DNA of 5,727 nt from Gammaproteobacteria bacterium. GTDB taxonomy: Bacteria > Pseudomonadota > Gammaproteobacteria > Pseudomonadales > Oleiphilaceae. Where the stretch lies: contig JAJUGC010000162.1 in the NCBI GenBank assembly GCA_029268325.1, forward strand, positions 1 to 5,727, written 5' to 3'. The notes beneath the pieces are model-generated. The model had not been told where the DNA came from, did no database searches, and was given only the letters and a program-made list of their open reading frames with translations. The position numbers were made by a program, and so were the translations under genes. Shown piece by piece: positions 5,693 through 5,727 of this stretch. Numbering within the stretch: the stretch's first letter is position 1; the number at the start of each line of letters is the position of its first letter.

Positions 5693-5718
5693 GGGATAGT
5701 TTTCTCAAGGAGCTTCTT

Positions 5719-5727
5719 ATGGCCAGC
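5719..5727 (+). CDS. Start of a further gene (first three codons only)
   Basis: AAGGAG (5707-5712) lies six bases upstream of an ATG followed by GCC and AGC (Met-Ala-Ser) at the window edge. The near-perfect ribosome site with ideal spacing makes a genuine start likely. It follows the small zinc-binding-like gene by 115 bases on the same strand. Nothing can be said about its product. Confidence 0.6.

Noticed and set aside
1..5727. Mobile element, CRISPR array, tRNA or phage signature
   Set aside because: No transposase or integrase coding sequence, no regularly spaced repeats and no tRNA-like fold were seen. Coding style is uniform along the window.

Overview
The window looks like ordinary chromosomal DNA of a gammaproteobacterium, possibly a marine or environmental lineage outside the Enterobacteriaceae. 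The evidence is GC-rich coding sequence, recognisable RsmC and CmoM orthologues close to the E. coli proteins in length and motifs, and a TonB/TolA-type inner-membrane protein with a dienelactone hydrolase beside it. The genus cannot be fixed from the sequence. No mobile element, CRISPR array, tRNA or rRNA was seen.

Most of the window (1-5193) is transcribed on the minus strand. From high to low coordinates the genes are: a secreted dienelactone-hydrolase-like protein (5193-4414), an orphan TonB/TolA-like protein (4329-3073), a compact three-gene RNA-modification block (rsmC 2943-1921, an RluA-family pseudouridine synthase 1924-1028, cmoM 1017-232), and the first 32 codons of a universal stress protein (98-1, running off the window edge). 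A 224-base divergent intergenic region (5194-5417) separates these from the plus-strand side. That side holds a 61-residue putative zinc-binding protein (5418-5603) and the first three codons of a further gene (5719-5727) behind a strong ribosome binding site.

The three RNA enzymes overlap or nearly touch (a 4-base overlap, then a 10-base gap), both downstream genes start with GTG, and a plausible promoter lies just upstream of rsmC. I therefore read them as one operon. RsmC methylates 16S rRNA, CmoM methylates the wobble uridine modification of tRNA, and the target of the pseudouridine synthase cannot be told from sequence. The hydrolase and the TonB-like gene are 84 bases apart with two adjacent stem-loops between them, so their co-transcription is uncertain. 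No intergenic stretch exceeds 300 bases.

I do not see a clearly new multi-gene system. The items most worth a second look are the small C/H...CxxC protein, the inverted-repeat-rich divergent promoter region beside it, the unassigned pseudouridine synthase inside the RNA-modification operon, and the RNA structures placed at gene starts.
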